Positions 54,296 to 63,437 of a stretch of DNA of 64,000 bases are shown here, piece after piece. This DNA comes from an uncultured Bacteroidota bacterium (lineage in GTDB: Bacteria; Bacteroidota; Bacteroidia; Flavobacteriales_F; PHOS-HE28). Numbering within the stretch: position 1 is the stretch's first letter; every line of letters begins with the position of its first letter. The notes below the pieces were generated by a model, which made no database searches, was not told where the DNA came from, and saw nothing but the letters and a program-made list of their open reading frames with translations. A program made the position numbers and the translations under genes. The stretch is from positions 62,001 to 126,000 of the forward strand of contig CADEDY010000008.1 in NCBI GenBank assembly GCA_902826215.1, given 5' to 3'.

Positions 54296-56506
54296 TCACA
54301 GATTCTCCTCCAACCACCGTGTCATCATCTCGAAGAGGTGCAGGCGGGTGCTGCCGCCATGGATGCCGTGGTTGCGGTCCGGGTAGGCGAATTGCTCGAA
54401 GGGGATGTTGTTCTTCACCAATGAGTTGGTCATTTCCATGGTGTTCTGGTAGTGTACGTTGTCGTCGCCCGTGCCGTGGATCAGGAGGTACTTGCCTTTC
54501 AACTTACCCACGTGGTTGATGGGGCTGTTGTCGTCGTACCCACTGCCGTTGGCTTGGGGTAGGCCCATGTAGCGCTCGGTGTAGATGCTGTCGTAGAAGC
54601 GCCAGTTGGTGACGGGTGCCACGGCGATGGCGGCCTTGAAGACGTCGGCGCCCTTGGTGATGCACAAGCTGCTCATGTACCCGCCGTAGCTCCAGCCTTG
54701 GATACCGATGCGCGACGCATCCACGTAGGCTTGTTTGCCGAGCCATTGCGCCGTCGCGATCTGGTCCTCGGTCTCGTACTTGCCCAGTTGGCCGTAGGTG
54801 ATGTGGCGGAAGTCCTTGCCGCGATGGCCCGTGCCGCGTGGGTCCACACACACGACGATGTAGCCCTTCTGCGTGAGCAGCGCATGCCACAGGTGGTCGC
54901 GACCGCCGAACTGATCGAGCACCTCGTTGCTGTTGGGCCCGCTGTACTGCGTCATGAAGACGGGGTAGCGCTGGCCCGGTTTGAAGTCCGCAGGCTTCAT
55001 CATCCAACCGCGCAGGGCAACGCCGCCTTCGGTGGTGAACTGGAAGAACTCCTGCTTCGGCACACCGAAACCGGCGATGGTCGTGGCCAGTTGTGCGTTG
55101 TCCTCCAAGGTCTTCACCAGCTTTCCGTTGCGGTCGTGCAGGGTCATCACGGGTACGCCGTCTGCCGTGCTGCGGGTGTTGATGAAGTATTGGTTGCCGG
55201 TGCTGAATTCCGCTTCGTTGTAACCACCGGTCGGGCTCAGTTGCTTCATGCCTTTGCCATCCAGCCCAACGGCCATCACCTCTTGGTGCTCCGGTGCGCT
55301 CTTGGAAGCGTTGAAGAGTACGCGCTTGCCTTTCTCGTCGATGCCGATCACACTGGTGACGTCCCAATCGCCACTGGTGATGGCTTTGGGTGCGCCACCG
55401 AAGGGCACCCAGTAGATGTGGTTCCAACCGCTTTGCTCGCTGGTGAGGACGAAGCCCGTTCCATTCGCGAGGAAGTGCAGATCATCCGTGACCTCGATGT
55501 AGGTCTTACTCGTTTCGCGGTACACTTCCTTGGCGGTCAACTTGGCCATGGCACCGGCAGGAGGGAGGTCCACGGTCAAGATCAGTTTCTCGTTCTGCAA
55601 GCGGTTCATGCGCATGAACCAAGCCGTGCCTTTCGGCGTGAAACCCAATCGCGGGATGTAGATGTCCGTCTCGTCGGTTCCCAACGGAAGGTTGGTGGTC
55701 GCACCGTTGGTGATGTCGTACACGTGCAAGCTCACCTTGCTGTTGGCCTCGCCGGCCTTCGGGTACTTGAAGCGGTACTCGCTCGGGTAAAGCTGGCCGC
55801 GGTAGAAGGTGAGGTCGAATTCGCGCACGTCGGATTCGTCGCTGCGCAGGTAGAGGATGCGGTTGCCGTCGGGGCTCCATGCGTAGCCTTGCACCAACAC
55901 GAATTCCTCTTCGTACACCCAGTCCGTAGCGCCGTTGAGGACTTTGTTCCATTCGCCATCGGTGGTCACACGGGTCTCTTTCATCGTGGCCAGATCAACC
56001 ACATACAGGTCGTTGTCGCGTACGAAGGCGGCACGCTTGCCATCCGGACTGAAGGTCGCGAGGCGTTGCTTGGAGAGGCTGACATCGGCCAAGGGCACGG
56101 TGGTCTTCGCTGCACGGTCGTACACGTAGTTGTGCGCTTGGGAACTGTGGCGGTAGATCGATTCCACGTCGGTCTCGATCATCAACTTGCGCTCGTCACC
56201 ACTGAAGCTGTACCCTTCGATCGGGATCGCCGCGCTACTGCCACCGGGGATCAAGGTGCCGCCCATCACCACGTTGCTCACCTTCTCGCCGGTCTTGTAG
56301 GCATAGAGGTCGATCACGGGTTGGCCGTCCACTTCGTCGAGCACGCTGTAGTGCAGGCCATCGTTCATGCTGGCCAAGCCACCTACGTACTGCGCACTGA
56401 ATTGCGGACTTGCCCAGATGTCGCGGTTGGTAAGCGTTTTCTGCGCCGTGGCGAACGTGAACGTGAGGCAGAGGCCCGCGCCGAGGGCGATGAAGCGTTG
56501 GAACAT
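54296..56506 (-). CDS. S9 family dipeptidyl peptidase IV-like serine peptidase
   Basis: 736 residues with a signal peptide (MFQRFIALGAGLCLTFTFATAQ). The N-terminal beta-propeller (about 40-490) contains the DPP IV Glu-Glu motif in DWVYEEEF (near 198-200), which holds the peptide N-terminus. The alpha/beta hydrolase domain has Ser606 in GWSYGG, Asp681 in HGTGDDN and His713 in DRNHGI. Such enzymes release X-Pro or X-Ala dipeptides outside the cytoplasm. Length and motifs fit bacterial DPP IV. TACCTTGG (56533-56526) lies 19 nt before the ATG. Together with the DPP III lipoprotein it forms a peptide-scavenging set. Confidence 0.95.
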   Translation of the reverse strand: MFQRFIALGAGLCLTFTFATAQKTLTNRDIWASPQFSAQYVGGLASMNDGLHYSVLDEVDGQPVIDLYAYKTGEKVSNVVMGGTLIPGGSSAAIPIEGYSFSGDERKLMIETDVESIYRHSSQAHNYVYDRAAKTTVPLADVSLSKQRLATFSPDGKRAAFVRDNDLYVVDLATMKETRVTTDGEWNKVLNGATDWVYEEEFVLVQGYAWSPDGNRILYLRSDESDVREFDLTFYRGQLYPSEYRFKYPKAGEANSKVSLHVYDITNGATTNLPLGTDETDIYIPRLGFTPKGTAWFMRMNRLQNEKLILTVDLPPAGAMAKLTAKEVYRETSKTYIEVTDDLHFLANGTGFVLTSEQSGWNHIYWVPFGGAPKAITSGDWDVTSVIGIDEKGKRVLFNASKSAPEHQEVMAVGLDGKGMKQLSPTGGYNEAEFSTGNQYFINTRSTADGVPVMTLHDRNGKLVKTLEDNAQLATTIAGFGVPKQEFFQFTTEGGVALRGWMMKPADFKPGQRYPVFMTQYSGPNSNEVLDQFGGRDHLWHALLTQKGYIVVCVDPRGTGHRGKDFRHITYGQLGKYETEDQIATAQWLGKQAYVDASRIGIQGWSYGGYMSSLCITKGADVFKAAIAVAPVTNWRFYDSIYTERYMGLPQANGSGYDDNSPINHVGKLKGKYLLIHGTGDDNVHYQNTMEMTNSLVKNNIPFEQFAYPDRNHGIHGGSTRLHLFEMMTRWLEENL

Positions 56507-56525
56507 GGTTCTTCAGTAAGGTCGC

Positions 56526-56533
56526 CCAAGGTA
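56526..56533 (-). promoter_or_regulatory. -7 box of the S9 peptidase gene
   Basis: TACCTTGG on the minus strand, one mismatch from TAnnTTTG, 19 nt before the ATG at 56506. Confidence 0.4.
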
Positions 56534-56667
56534 ACGAGCAGGCGTGGCAGGGCAAGATCCGTGCTGGGGTGGACGGGGACGCCCGGTACGAACGGGATGG
56601 CGCCGCTCCGTCGATGCCGCACCGGGCTTGGCCCGAGACCGGGTTAATTTCAGCGTCCCATTCGCAC

Positions 56668-57159
56668 ATGACCACTCCCGACTTCAACCCCATTCCCAGC
56701 AGCATCCTCACCATCCGGTTCCAGGATTGTGATCCGTTCAATCACTTGAACAACGGGCGCTACGTGGACTATTTCCTCAACGCACGCGAAGACCATCTGC
56801 TCACGCACTATGGGATCGACATCTACGGCATTGCGCGCGAGGTCGGTGTGAGCTGGGTGGTGAGCACCAGCCAGATCGCCTACCTGCGGCCCGCCTTCCT
56901 CATGGAGCGAGTGGTGGTGGAGAGCCAGCTGATCGCGTACAGCCCCAAGCATGTGCAGGTCGAGATGCGCATGTGGGACGCCGCCAGGAAGGTGCTCAAG
57001 TCCGTTTGCTGGATGGAGTTCGTGCATTTCGATCTGCGACAGAACAAGGTGAACGCACACGATGCGACGTACATGGCCCTCTTCGAACGGGTGCATCAAC
57101 CGGTTCCCGAGGCCGTATTCATGGAACGCGTCGCTGCGTTGAAGGCAGGGCGACCATAG
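56668..57159 (+). CDS. Acyl-CoA thioesterase, hotdog fold (4HBT-like)
   Basis: 163 residues from ATG 56668 (MTTPDFNPIPSSIL). The hotdog signature RFQDCDPFNHLNNGRYVDYF carries the Asp-x-x-x-His-x-x-Asn arrangement of 4-hydroxybenzoyl-CoA-thioesterase-like enzymes, followed by the long helix FLNAREDHLL and strands SWVVSTSQIAYLRPAFLME and HVQVEMRMWDAARKVLKS. They hydrolyse acyl-CoA or related thioesters; the substrate is not predictable. Longer in-frame reading upstream has no similarity. The alpha/beta hydrolase gene begins 151 bp downstream on the same strand. Confidence 0.85.
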   Translation: MTTPDFNPIPSSILTIRFQDCDPFNHLNNGRYVDYFLNAREDHLLTHYGIDIYGIAREVGVSWVVSTSQIAYLRPAFLMERVVVESQLIAYSPKHVQVEMRMWDAARKVLKSVCWMEFVHFDLRQNKVNAHDATYMALFERVHQPVPEAVFMERVAALKAGRP

Positions 57160-57310
57160 CGGCGTGTTTCCCGAGGCCGACCGAGAAGCCAGGCTGCTGA
57201 AATCGGCTGCTTTACGATATGCCATTGGCAGCGATCGAGCGTGCTTTCTCGAAGCACCGAGCGACCATCCCGAACCATTCCCCGACTTCCGGGTTATACG
57301 CACGCCGCAC

Positions 57311-58108
57311 ATGGCGCATCCCGACCTGCTTCATTTCGAAACCCATGCTTCGCATCCGCACGGACGTTGGTTGGTGCTGATCCACGGTGCAGGTGGAAGC
57401 ACCGTTACGTGGAAACGCCAAGTGCCGGTGCTCTCCGAACACTTCAACCTCGTGCTCTTGGATCTGCCCGGGCACGGGCGGATGGCCGAGCGCACCAACA
57501 CCGAAGCCGCGTACACCTTCGAGGGCATCGGCCAACGCATTTGGGAGGTGGTGGACCATCTCGGTCTACAGAAGGTGACCTTGGTGGGCGTGTCGCTAGG
57601 CACCGTCATCGCCTTGACCATGCGCGCCGAACGACCGCACCAGGTGGAGGCCCTCGTGAACGGTGGAGCCATCCTACGCCTCAGCACCCGCCTGAAAGTC
57701 CTCGCGCGCTCCAGCCTCTTGCTGGCCAAGGTGATCGGCTATCCGGCCTTCTACAAGTTGAGCGCCGCCATCATGATGCCGCGCCGCAACCACGATGCTT
57801 CGCGCAAGGTCTTCATCCGCGAATCGCGCCACCTCAGCACAGCGGAGTTCCGCAAGTGGACCGCCATGTATCGCGGCCTCGACCGGACCCTCACCCAGCT
57901 CTTTGCCGCTCCATCGAACGCACCGCACCTGGTGGTGATGGGCGCACAGGACCACCTCTTCCTGGACCAAGCACAGCGCTACGCGCAGTCGCACCCATCG
58001 GTGCAATTGGCCGTGATCCCACGCTGTGGTCACGTGGTCACGATCGAACGGGCCGATCACTTCAACGCGCTGTGTATCGATTTCCTGAACACGCTCTTCG
58101 ATCGGTAA
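57311..58108 (+). CDS. Alpha/beta hydrolase
   Basis: 265 residues from ATG 57311. Canonical fold and catalytic residues: oxyanion-loop HGAGGS (25-30), DLPGHG, nucleophile Ser95 in GVSLG, probable Asp214 in GAQDHLF and His241 in RCGHVV. The cap region (about 125-195) is Arg- and Met-rich helices. There is no signal peptide, so it is cytoplasmic. Esterase, lipase, haloperoxidase and C-C hydrolase functions are all possible. A strong terminator follows 32 bp after the stop. Confidence 0.88.
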   Translation: MAHPDLLHFETHASHPHGRWLVLIHGAGGSTVTWKRQVPVLSEHFNLVLLDLPGHGRMAERTNTEAAYTFEGIGQRIWEVVDHLGLQKVTLVGVSLGTVIALTMRAERPHQVEALVNGGAILRLSTRLKVLARSSLLLAKVIGYPAFYKLSAAIMMPRRNHDASRKVFIRESRHLSTAEFRKWTAMYRGLDRTLTQLFAAPSNAPHLVVMGAQDHLFLDQAQRYAQSHPSVQLAVIPRCGHVVTIERADHFNALCIDFLNTLFDR

Positions 58109-58140
58109 TACTGGTCCGAACTCGCGATCGAATGAATGCA

Positions 58141-58170
58141 GAACCCCCGCCCTGGAGGGGGCGGGGGTTC
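58141..58170. terminator. Bidirectional terminator between the hydrolase and the large repeat gene
   Basis: A perfect 12-bp GC-rich stem (58141-58152 with 58159-58170) and 6-nt loop between convergent stop codons. Confidence 0.8.
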
Positions 58171-58203
58171 GCTTAGGATGGCCTTTCGGCGATCCGAGGG
58201 TGC

Positions 58204-61200
58204 TTACGGCTGCACAACCAAGCGCTCCGTATAGGTCTTGTCACCAGCGGTGATATTGACCATGTACAGACCACCACTGAGGTCACCGTTGAGTGCTACT
58301 GCGCTGTTCAAGAAACCGTCCTGTACGGCGATCTTGCGGGCAGCAACGCGCTTGCCCGTCATGTCGTAGATGTCCATCGTTACCGTGCGCACATCGGCAC
58401 CCACCTCGCTGAGGGAGATGAAGATCTGGTCGCCACGGTTCGGATTCGGATACATCGTGAAGGTGGAGACCGGCAGGTCGCTGTCCGTCCCTTGACCCTC
58501 CAGGACCATGGCCGAGGACACACCACCGGCGATGGTGACGTTGCATATCGGCCCCCATGGTGTGAGATCAGCGCAGTTGTCCGCAGCGCTCGTGCTGCTG
58601 AGGCCTGTGCACCAAGTGGCTCCACCGTTCAAGCTCACCCGCACGTCGACCTGGTACGTACGCCCAGGTACCAGTGGTGGCGCCACGCTTGCATACCAGT
58701 TCAAATGACGTGTAGGGCTGGTCTGCGGAGGCAGTACGATGCACGATTCAGGGTGACGGAACCGGAACTGGTACCTTACCATATTGCTCGCTACGGACGG
58801 CGTAGCCTGTGGTGAATTGGACCGCAGCTTATTCGCCGCACTGTTCGATCCACCCCATGAACGGGTCTGGTCGCAACTCGGTCCAGCTGGCGTGTTGTTC
58901 TCCGTCGTCAATCCAACGAACGGGCAAGCCGCACGCACGGGATCGATCATGAAGGTGCATGCTGGTCCGAACTCTGAGTTCACACCGTTCACACGACTTC
59001 GGACCCTCACGTTCATCAGTACCTGTTCCGGGATGTGCGGTGTGGTTGCTGTGTTGACCCAGCCGTTTATGCGCATGTGGCAGGCACGGATGGCGTTCGC
59101 GGGCGACTTGCCATCGCTCACGTTGTGGCTACGGAAACGTCGGTAACTGTAGCTGCCGTTCGGGTCGTAGATCCAGAAGATATAACCACTGTTCGGATCC
59201 TGTACGTTGTTCGCACCACCGTTCACCCATTCGGCACTGACGGGTGCATTCTCCGAAGCGACCAGGTAGTTGTTCGCGACCCAATCGGTCTTGTCGCAGT
59301 TCGAGTAGATGAGACGATCGTCACTTATTGGCAGGCAGAAGCCCAAGCCACCACTGATCGCACTGACGGAGCCGGTGCTGAAGTTGTTGGAGTTCTCGAT
59401 GATGCGTTCTCCTGACAACAGGTGCAAGAGATAGCCGCCACCCGTGACACCATCACCAGCGTCGTCCGTCACTTCCAGACGATAGCAGCCATCAGCTAGG
59501 CAGAGGGCATGGCTCACGGTGCCGGGTGGGTAGATCTGTCCACCGTTCTCCACCACCGTTGAGGTGCCACCTTCAAAGATGGTCCAGTTCAGTTCACTGA
59601 CACCATCACCTTCGATGTCGAGCAACACTTCGTTCCCAGCACAGCCACCGACAGGAGTGCCCGCACAGGTGCAACCTGCAGAGACCGTGTCATTCTCCGT
59701 GTTGTTGTCTCCATCGTCGCAGGGATCGCCCGGCGCCAGATCGGCGAGCAGGGGACAGGCATCCTCTGCGTCGCACACACCATCGCTGTCGCTGTCCTCG
59801 AATGTACCCGCGCAGTTGCAGTTGCTATCGTACACGTCGTTGATCGTGCAGTCGTTGTTGTCGTTGCAGGCCGTACCGGGTTGTGCAGGACCTCCGGGTA
59901 CGCCTTCGCAATCATCGTCCACCAATGTTCCGGCACAGAGGCAATTCGCGCCGACCATATCGTTGATCGTGTTCGCGTTACCGTCGTCGCAGGGATCGCC
60001 CGGCGCCAGATCGGCGAGCAGGGGACAGGCATCCTCTGCGTCGCACACACCGTCGCTGTCGCTGTCCTCGAAGGTGCCCGCGCAGTTGCAATTACTGTCA
60101 TAGACGTCGTTGATGGTGCAATCACTATTGTCGTTGCAGGCGGTGCCGGGCTGGGCAGGACCGCCGGGGACACCTTCGCAGTCGTTGCCGAGCAGGGTGC
60201 CGGCGCAAATGCAGTTGGTCACCACATCGTTGATGGTGTTCGCGTTACCGTCGTCGCAGGGATCGCCGTTCACCAAGTTGGCGAGCAGCGGACAAGCGTC
60301 GTTGCAATCAAGTGTACCGTCGCTGTCGCTATCGGTATCGGCAACACCGCATCCGCAAGCACCTGGTGTGATCTTGTTCGGGTCGTTCGGGCAGCCGTCA
60401 TTACAGTCGGCGGTGCCGTCGGTGTCGGTGTCGGTATCAGCCACACCACAGCCGCAGATGCCTGGCGCGATCTTGTTGGGGTCGTTCGGGCAAAGGTCAT
60501 TGCAATCAGCAGTGCCGTCGCTGTCCGAGTCCACATCGCTCACACCACAGCCGCAGATGCCGGGCACGGTCTTGTTCGGGTCGTTCGGACAGCCATCGTT
60601 GCAATCAGCGGTGAGGTCACCATCGGTGTCCACATCGCTCACACCGCAACCGCAGATGCCAGGCGCGATCTTGTTGGCGTCATTGGGGCAACCGTCGTTG
60701 CAGTTGGCCGTGCCATCGCTATCGCTGTCCGTATCGGCAACACCACAACCGCATTGGCCCGGTGCGATCTTGTTCGGGTCGTTCGGGCAGCCGTCGTTGG
60801 CATCGCAGGTCAGGTCACCATCCGCATCCTGGAAGGTGTTGATAACGTTACCGTTCAGGCAGGCGTCCAGCGTACACACGTCATTGTCGTCGACCACCAC
60901 CTGCGAGCACGAGCAGCCGTTGCTGTTCACGCCTTCGCCGGTGGGTGTGCCCGCGCAGAGGTCGCCGGAATTGCACACACCGTCGTTGTCATCGTCGTAG
61001 CAATCGAGGCGGTAGCTCACGCCGCATACTGCGGGGCTTTCCACTTCGATGTAGTAGGTTCCTGCCGCTACGGAACCTACGGTTGCAATGCTGCTCGAGG
61101 CTCCCACGCCACCGCCGCCCACCGCTGCCGTTGCATTGGTGACAAGGACGGTGGAGCTTGAATTGCGGATGCGCAAGGTCATGACCCCTGTAGCACCGGC

Positions 61201-62988
61201 GTTCTCTGCACGCACATTCACGGTGAGCACACCCCCGGGATGGTTCACCTCGAACCAATCGCTGGTGTTGTCATACTCGAAGCTCGCGCGACCGAAGGCC
61301 GGTGCGGCGCTCAGGTCGATGACGATCGCTGGACCAGCGCTCTGGTTGGGCTCAGCATCATCCGCATAGAGCGGTGCGGCAACGGTATAGTTGAAGCGGT
61401 AGGAAACTCCGCAAACGGTGGGATCCCGCAGGTCCAGATAGTACTCGGCCTCGGTGCCGGTGCAGTTGCGGGTGAAGGTTGTGGTGGCGGGCGATCCGTT
61501 GGCGCCCACGTTCGCGGTCCAGGTCTCTAGCACGGTGCTTGAGCTGTTCCGGAAGAGGAGGTTCATGGTGCCTGCCGTTGGGCCAGCGTTCTCGGCCAAC
61601 ACGGTCACGGTGATCACCCCATCGTTGGGTGCTTGCAACCGGAACCAATCGCTGGCGTTGTCGTAATTGAAGGTCACGCGCCCATCGTAATCGGTTCCAG
61701 CATTGGCGATGATCGCTGGGCCTGCGGATTGGTTCGGCTCTTGGTCATCCGCATAGAGCGGCGCTGCCACGGTGTAATTGAAGCGGTAGGAAACACCGCA
61801 ATCATCCGGGGTGTCCAAGGATAGGTAGTACACGTCTTCAGTGCCGGAGCAAGTGTGCGTGAAGGTGTTGGACACCGGCACTCCGCTGGCGCCGATCACG
61901 GCAGTCCACGTCTCGATCACCGTGGAAGCGTCGTCGCGGAGGTTCACTGTCACCTCACTGGGCAGGGCGCCCGCATGTTCGGCAAGCACGGTCACCGTCA
62001 TCAATCCGTCGGTGGGTGCTTGCAGTCGGAACCAATCGTTCGAATTGTCGTACTCGAAGCTCAGCCGGCCATCGTAGTTGGAGTTCGCATTGGCCACGAT
62101 CGCCGGGCCTGCGCTCTGGTTCGGTTCGGCATCGTCGCCATAGAACGGGGCAGCTACCGTATAGCTGATACGGTACGAAGCGCCGCACATGGAGGGGCCA
62201 TCGAAGGTGAGGAAGTAGTGCGCTTCTGCACCGGTGCAATTGCGTGTGAACGTGTTGGTGGTCGGAGCGCCCGATGCTCCCACGTTCACGGTCCATGTCT
62301 GTAGGACTGTGGAAGAACTGTTGCGAAGGCGCAAGTTCATCGTGCCCGGTGCAGCATCAGCATGCTCAGCCAGTACGGTTACCGTTATCACACCGTCGTT
62401 CGGCGCCAGGATGCGGTGCCAGTCGTCGGCATCACCATATTCGAAGTTGATCTGTCCATCGCGAGGCACGCCGGCATCCAGCGTGTCCAAGGTTTGGCCA
62501 GCGTTGCCGTTCGGCTCGCTATCGTTGGCGTAGTCCGGTGCAAGCCGATCATACGTGAGCGAATAGTTCGTGCAAACCGAAGGGCTCGTGTTGGCGATGC
62601 TGATGTAGTACACGCCGGGACCTGCGCACAAGTGTGTGAAGGTCTCGTTCACGGCCACGCCGTTCGCGCCAGCCGTAGCCGCGAAAGTGGCGATCACCGT
62701 TTGGGAGCTGTTGCGTAGCAGCACGCTGACGGGCACATCCGTACCACCCGTGTTGCTCATGCTGGTCTGCAGTCGCAGCACCCCTTGTGCGGTGGAGGTG
62801 ATGGAGTACCAATCGACGCTCACGTCAGTAGGCGCGCAAGCGCCGCTACTGCCGGTCATGGCCGTGTTGTAGGTCAATGGGTTCGCGGCACCGGCGGAGT
62901 TGTTCGGTTCGGTCTCCGTTTGCGCCCACGTACACAAGGGCACCACAAGGGCCATTGCGCAAGCGAGCAGTTTGTTGAGGGTTCTCAT
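58204..62988 (-). CDS. Very large T9SS protein with PPC-like and thrombospondin type 3-like repeats
   Basis: 1594 residues. After the signal peptide (MRTLNKLLACAMALVVPLCTWAQ) come five PPC-like beta domains, each opening with an EPNxSAG motif (period about 129 residues; about 25 to 670). Next is a Cys/Asp-rich stretch of thrombospondin type 3-like calcium loops: a 33-residue unit repeated about five times (CNDGCPNDPNK ... GCGVADTDSDSDG), then two longer 90-residue units (PLLADLAPGDPCDDGN). A beta region with a WYASVAPPLVPGRTY segment and FN3-like strands precedes the T9SS type A domain (TMYPNPNRGDQI ... TYTERLVVQP). Likely a stiff, calcium-loaded cell-surface stalk or adhesin. One frame, no breaks. 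Confidence 0.88.
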   Translation of the reverse strand: MRTLNKLLACAMALVVPLCTWAQTETEPNNSAGAANPLTYNTAMTGSSGACAPTDVSVDWYSITSTAQGVLRLQTSMSNTGGTDVPVSVLLRNSSQTVIATFAATAGANGVAVNETFTHLCAGPGVYYISIANTSPSVCTNYSLTYDRLAPDYANDSEPNGNAGQTLDTLDAGVPRDGQINFEYGDADDWHRILAPNDGVITVTVLAEHADAAPGTMNLRLRNSSSTVLQTWTVNVGASGAPTTNTFTRNCTGAEAHYFLTFDGPSMCGASYRISYTVAAPFYGDDAEPNQSAGPAIVANANSNYDGRLSFEYDNSNDWFRLQAPTDGLMTVTVLAEHAGALPSEVTVNLRDDASTVIETWTAVIGASGVPVSNTFTHTCSGTEDVYYLSLDTPDDCGVSYRFNYTVAAPLYADDQEPNQSAGPAIIANAGTDYDGRVTFNYDNASDWFRLQAPNDGVITVTVLAENAGPTAGTMNLLFRNSSSTVLETWTANVGANGSPATTTFTRNCTGTEAEYYLDLRDPTVCGVSYRFNYTVAAPLYADDAEPNQSAGPAIVIDLSAAPAFGRASFEYDNTSDWFEVNHPGGVLTVNVRAENAGATGVMTLRIRNSSSTVLVTNATAAVGGGGVGASSSIATVGSVAAGTYYIEVESPAVCGVSYRLDCYDDDNDGVCNSGDLCAGTPTGEGVNSNGCSCSQVVVDDNDVCTLDACLNGNVINTFQDADGDLTCDANDGCPNDPNKIAPGQCGCGVADTDSDSDGTANCNDGCPNDANKIAPGICGCGVSDVDTDGDLTADCNDGCPNDPNKTVPGICGCGVSDVDSDSDGTADCNDLCPNDPNKIAPGICGCGVADTDTDTDGTADCNDGCPNDPNKITPGACGCGVADTDSDSDGTLDCNDACPLLANLVNGDPCDDGNANTINDVVTNCICAGTLLGNDCEGVPGGPAQPGTACNDNSDCTINDVYDSNCNCAGTFEDSDSDGVCDAEDACPLLADLAPGDPCDDGNANTINDMVGANCLCAGTLVDDDCEGVPGGPAQPGTACNDNNDCTINDVYDSNCNCAGTFEDSDSDGVCDAEDACPLLADLAPGDPCDDGDNNTENDTVSAGCTCAGTPVGGCAGNEVLLDIEGDGVSELNWTIFEGGTSTVVENGGQIYPPGTVSHALCLADGCYRLEVTDDAGDGVTGGGYLLHLLSGERIIENSNNFSTGSVSAISGGLGFCLPISDDRLIYSNCDKTDWVANNYLVASENAPVSAEWVNGGANNVQDPNSGYIFWIYDPNGSYSYRRFRSHNVSDGKSPANAIRACHMRINGWVNTATTPHIPEQVLMNVRVRSRVNGVNSEFGPACTFMIDPVRAACPFVGLTTENNTPAGPSCDQTRSWGGSNSAANKLRSNSPQATPSVASNMVRYQFRFRHPESCIVLPPQTSPTRHLNWYASVAPPLVPGRTYQVDVRVSLNGGATWCTGLSSTSAADNCADLTPWGPICNVTIAGGVSSAMVLEGQGTDSDLPVSTFTMYPNPNRGDQIFISLSEVGADVRTVTMDIYDMTGKRVAARKIAVQDGFLNSAVALNGDLSGGLYMVNITAGDKTYTERLVVQP
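59721..60190 (-). repeat. 270-bp near-identical tandem repeat in the large T9SS gene
   Basis: The sequence at 59721 onward recurs at 59991 onward (AGGGATCGCCCGGCGCCAGA in both), with about 60 identical bases before the first differences. A third, diverged copy starts near 60258. It encodes the 90-residue repeat. Confidence 0.9.
60297..60810 (-). repeat. 99-bp repeat array encoding thrombospondin type 3-like units
   Basis: GTCGTTCGGG-type segments recur at 60382, 60481, 60580, 60679 and 60778, exactly 99 bp (33 codons) apart. Each unit gives a Cys-Asn-Asp-Xaa-Cys-Pro and Gly-Cys-Gly calcium-loop motif. Confidence 0.9.
61000..62900 (-). repeat. PPC-like repeats, about 387 bp each
   Basis: The segment at 61361 recurs at 61748 (TCCGCATAGA in both), 387 bp apart, with further diverged copies up to about 62500. 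They encode the EPNxSAG-type beta domains. Confidence 0.75.
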
Positions 62989-63437
62989 GGGACTAGGGTT
63001 TTGGTTTTTGTTCGGGAGGGATCGAGGTAGTTGATGAGATTACTTTCCACCAAATCGGGATCGTGCTGCGGATGTGAACGATCGCTGAATGCGATAAGGC
63101 CGGTGCCTGTCCCACTGCTCTGCTCCGACATGCGCAAATGGCCCTTGGGATACATCCTGGATGCGATCTTCCTGCTTTCGATGCATAGCTCAGCTGGTCA
63201 TGATCCACTCTTGAAGACCTGCAGGAAGGAAACACCAGTGTGTATGGATCTTCGCGGTACGCGATGCCCGTTGTCCAGGATACGTTGCGATCAGCCCTGC
63301 ACCGTACCTAGGCGGATCGCTGAGGATCATCGATCGAGCCCGCGAACATGCGAACGGATCAGTGTGCTTGCCATGGATCGATCCAACGACTGTACGCTGA
63401 TCATGACGATCACTTCGATCGTAGGCGTTTCGCATGC
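62989..63437. other. Gene-free interval upstream of the large T9SS gene
   Basis: 449 bp with no supported gene. It has weak -7-like sequences on the minus strand, such as TACCTCGA near 63025, but no confident promoter. A 13-base tRNA D-arm lookalike at 63186 was rejected. Confidence 0.5.

Noticed and set aside
53994-54386. 130-residue plus-strand frame in the gene-free interval
   Set aside because: No promoter, no recognisable protein sequence, and it overlaps the certain 3' end of the S9 peptidase.
54698-56647. 649-residue plus-strand frame opposite the S9 peptidase
   Set aside because: Antisense shadow with low-complexity His/Val/Gly content and no recognisable domain.
60297-60810. Regular repeats that might be taken for CRISPR
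   Set aside because: The 99-bp unit is coding, has no spacer-like variable middle, and no cas genes are near.
59881-61161. 426-residue plus-strand frame rich in VVAI/AVAI repeats
   Set aside because: It is the antisense image of the 99-bp repeats of the large T9SS gene; its own repeats come from that.
63186-63198. TAGCTCAGCTGGT, resembling a tRNA D-arm
   Set aside because: No acceptor pairing, no anticodon arm and no T-arm GTTCAA sequence follow it.
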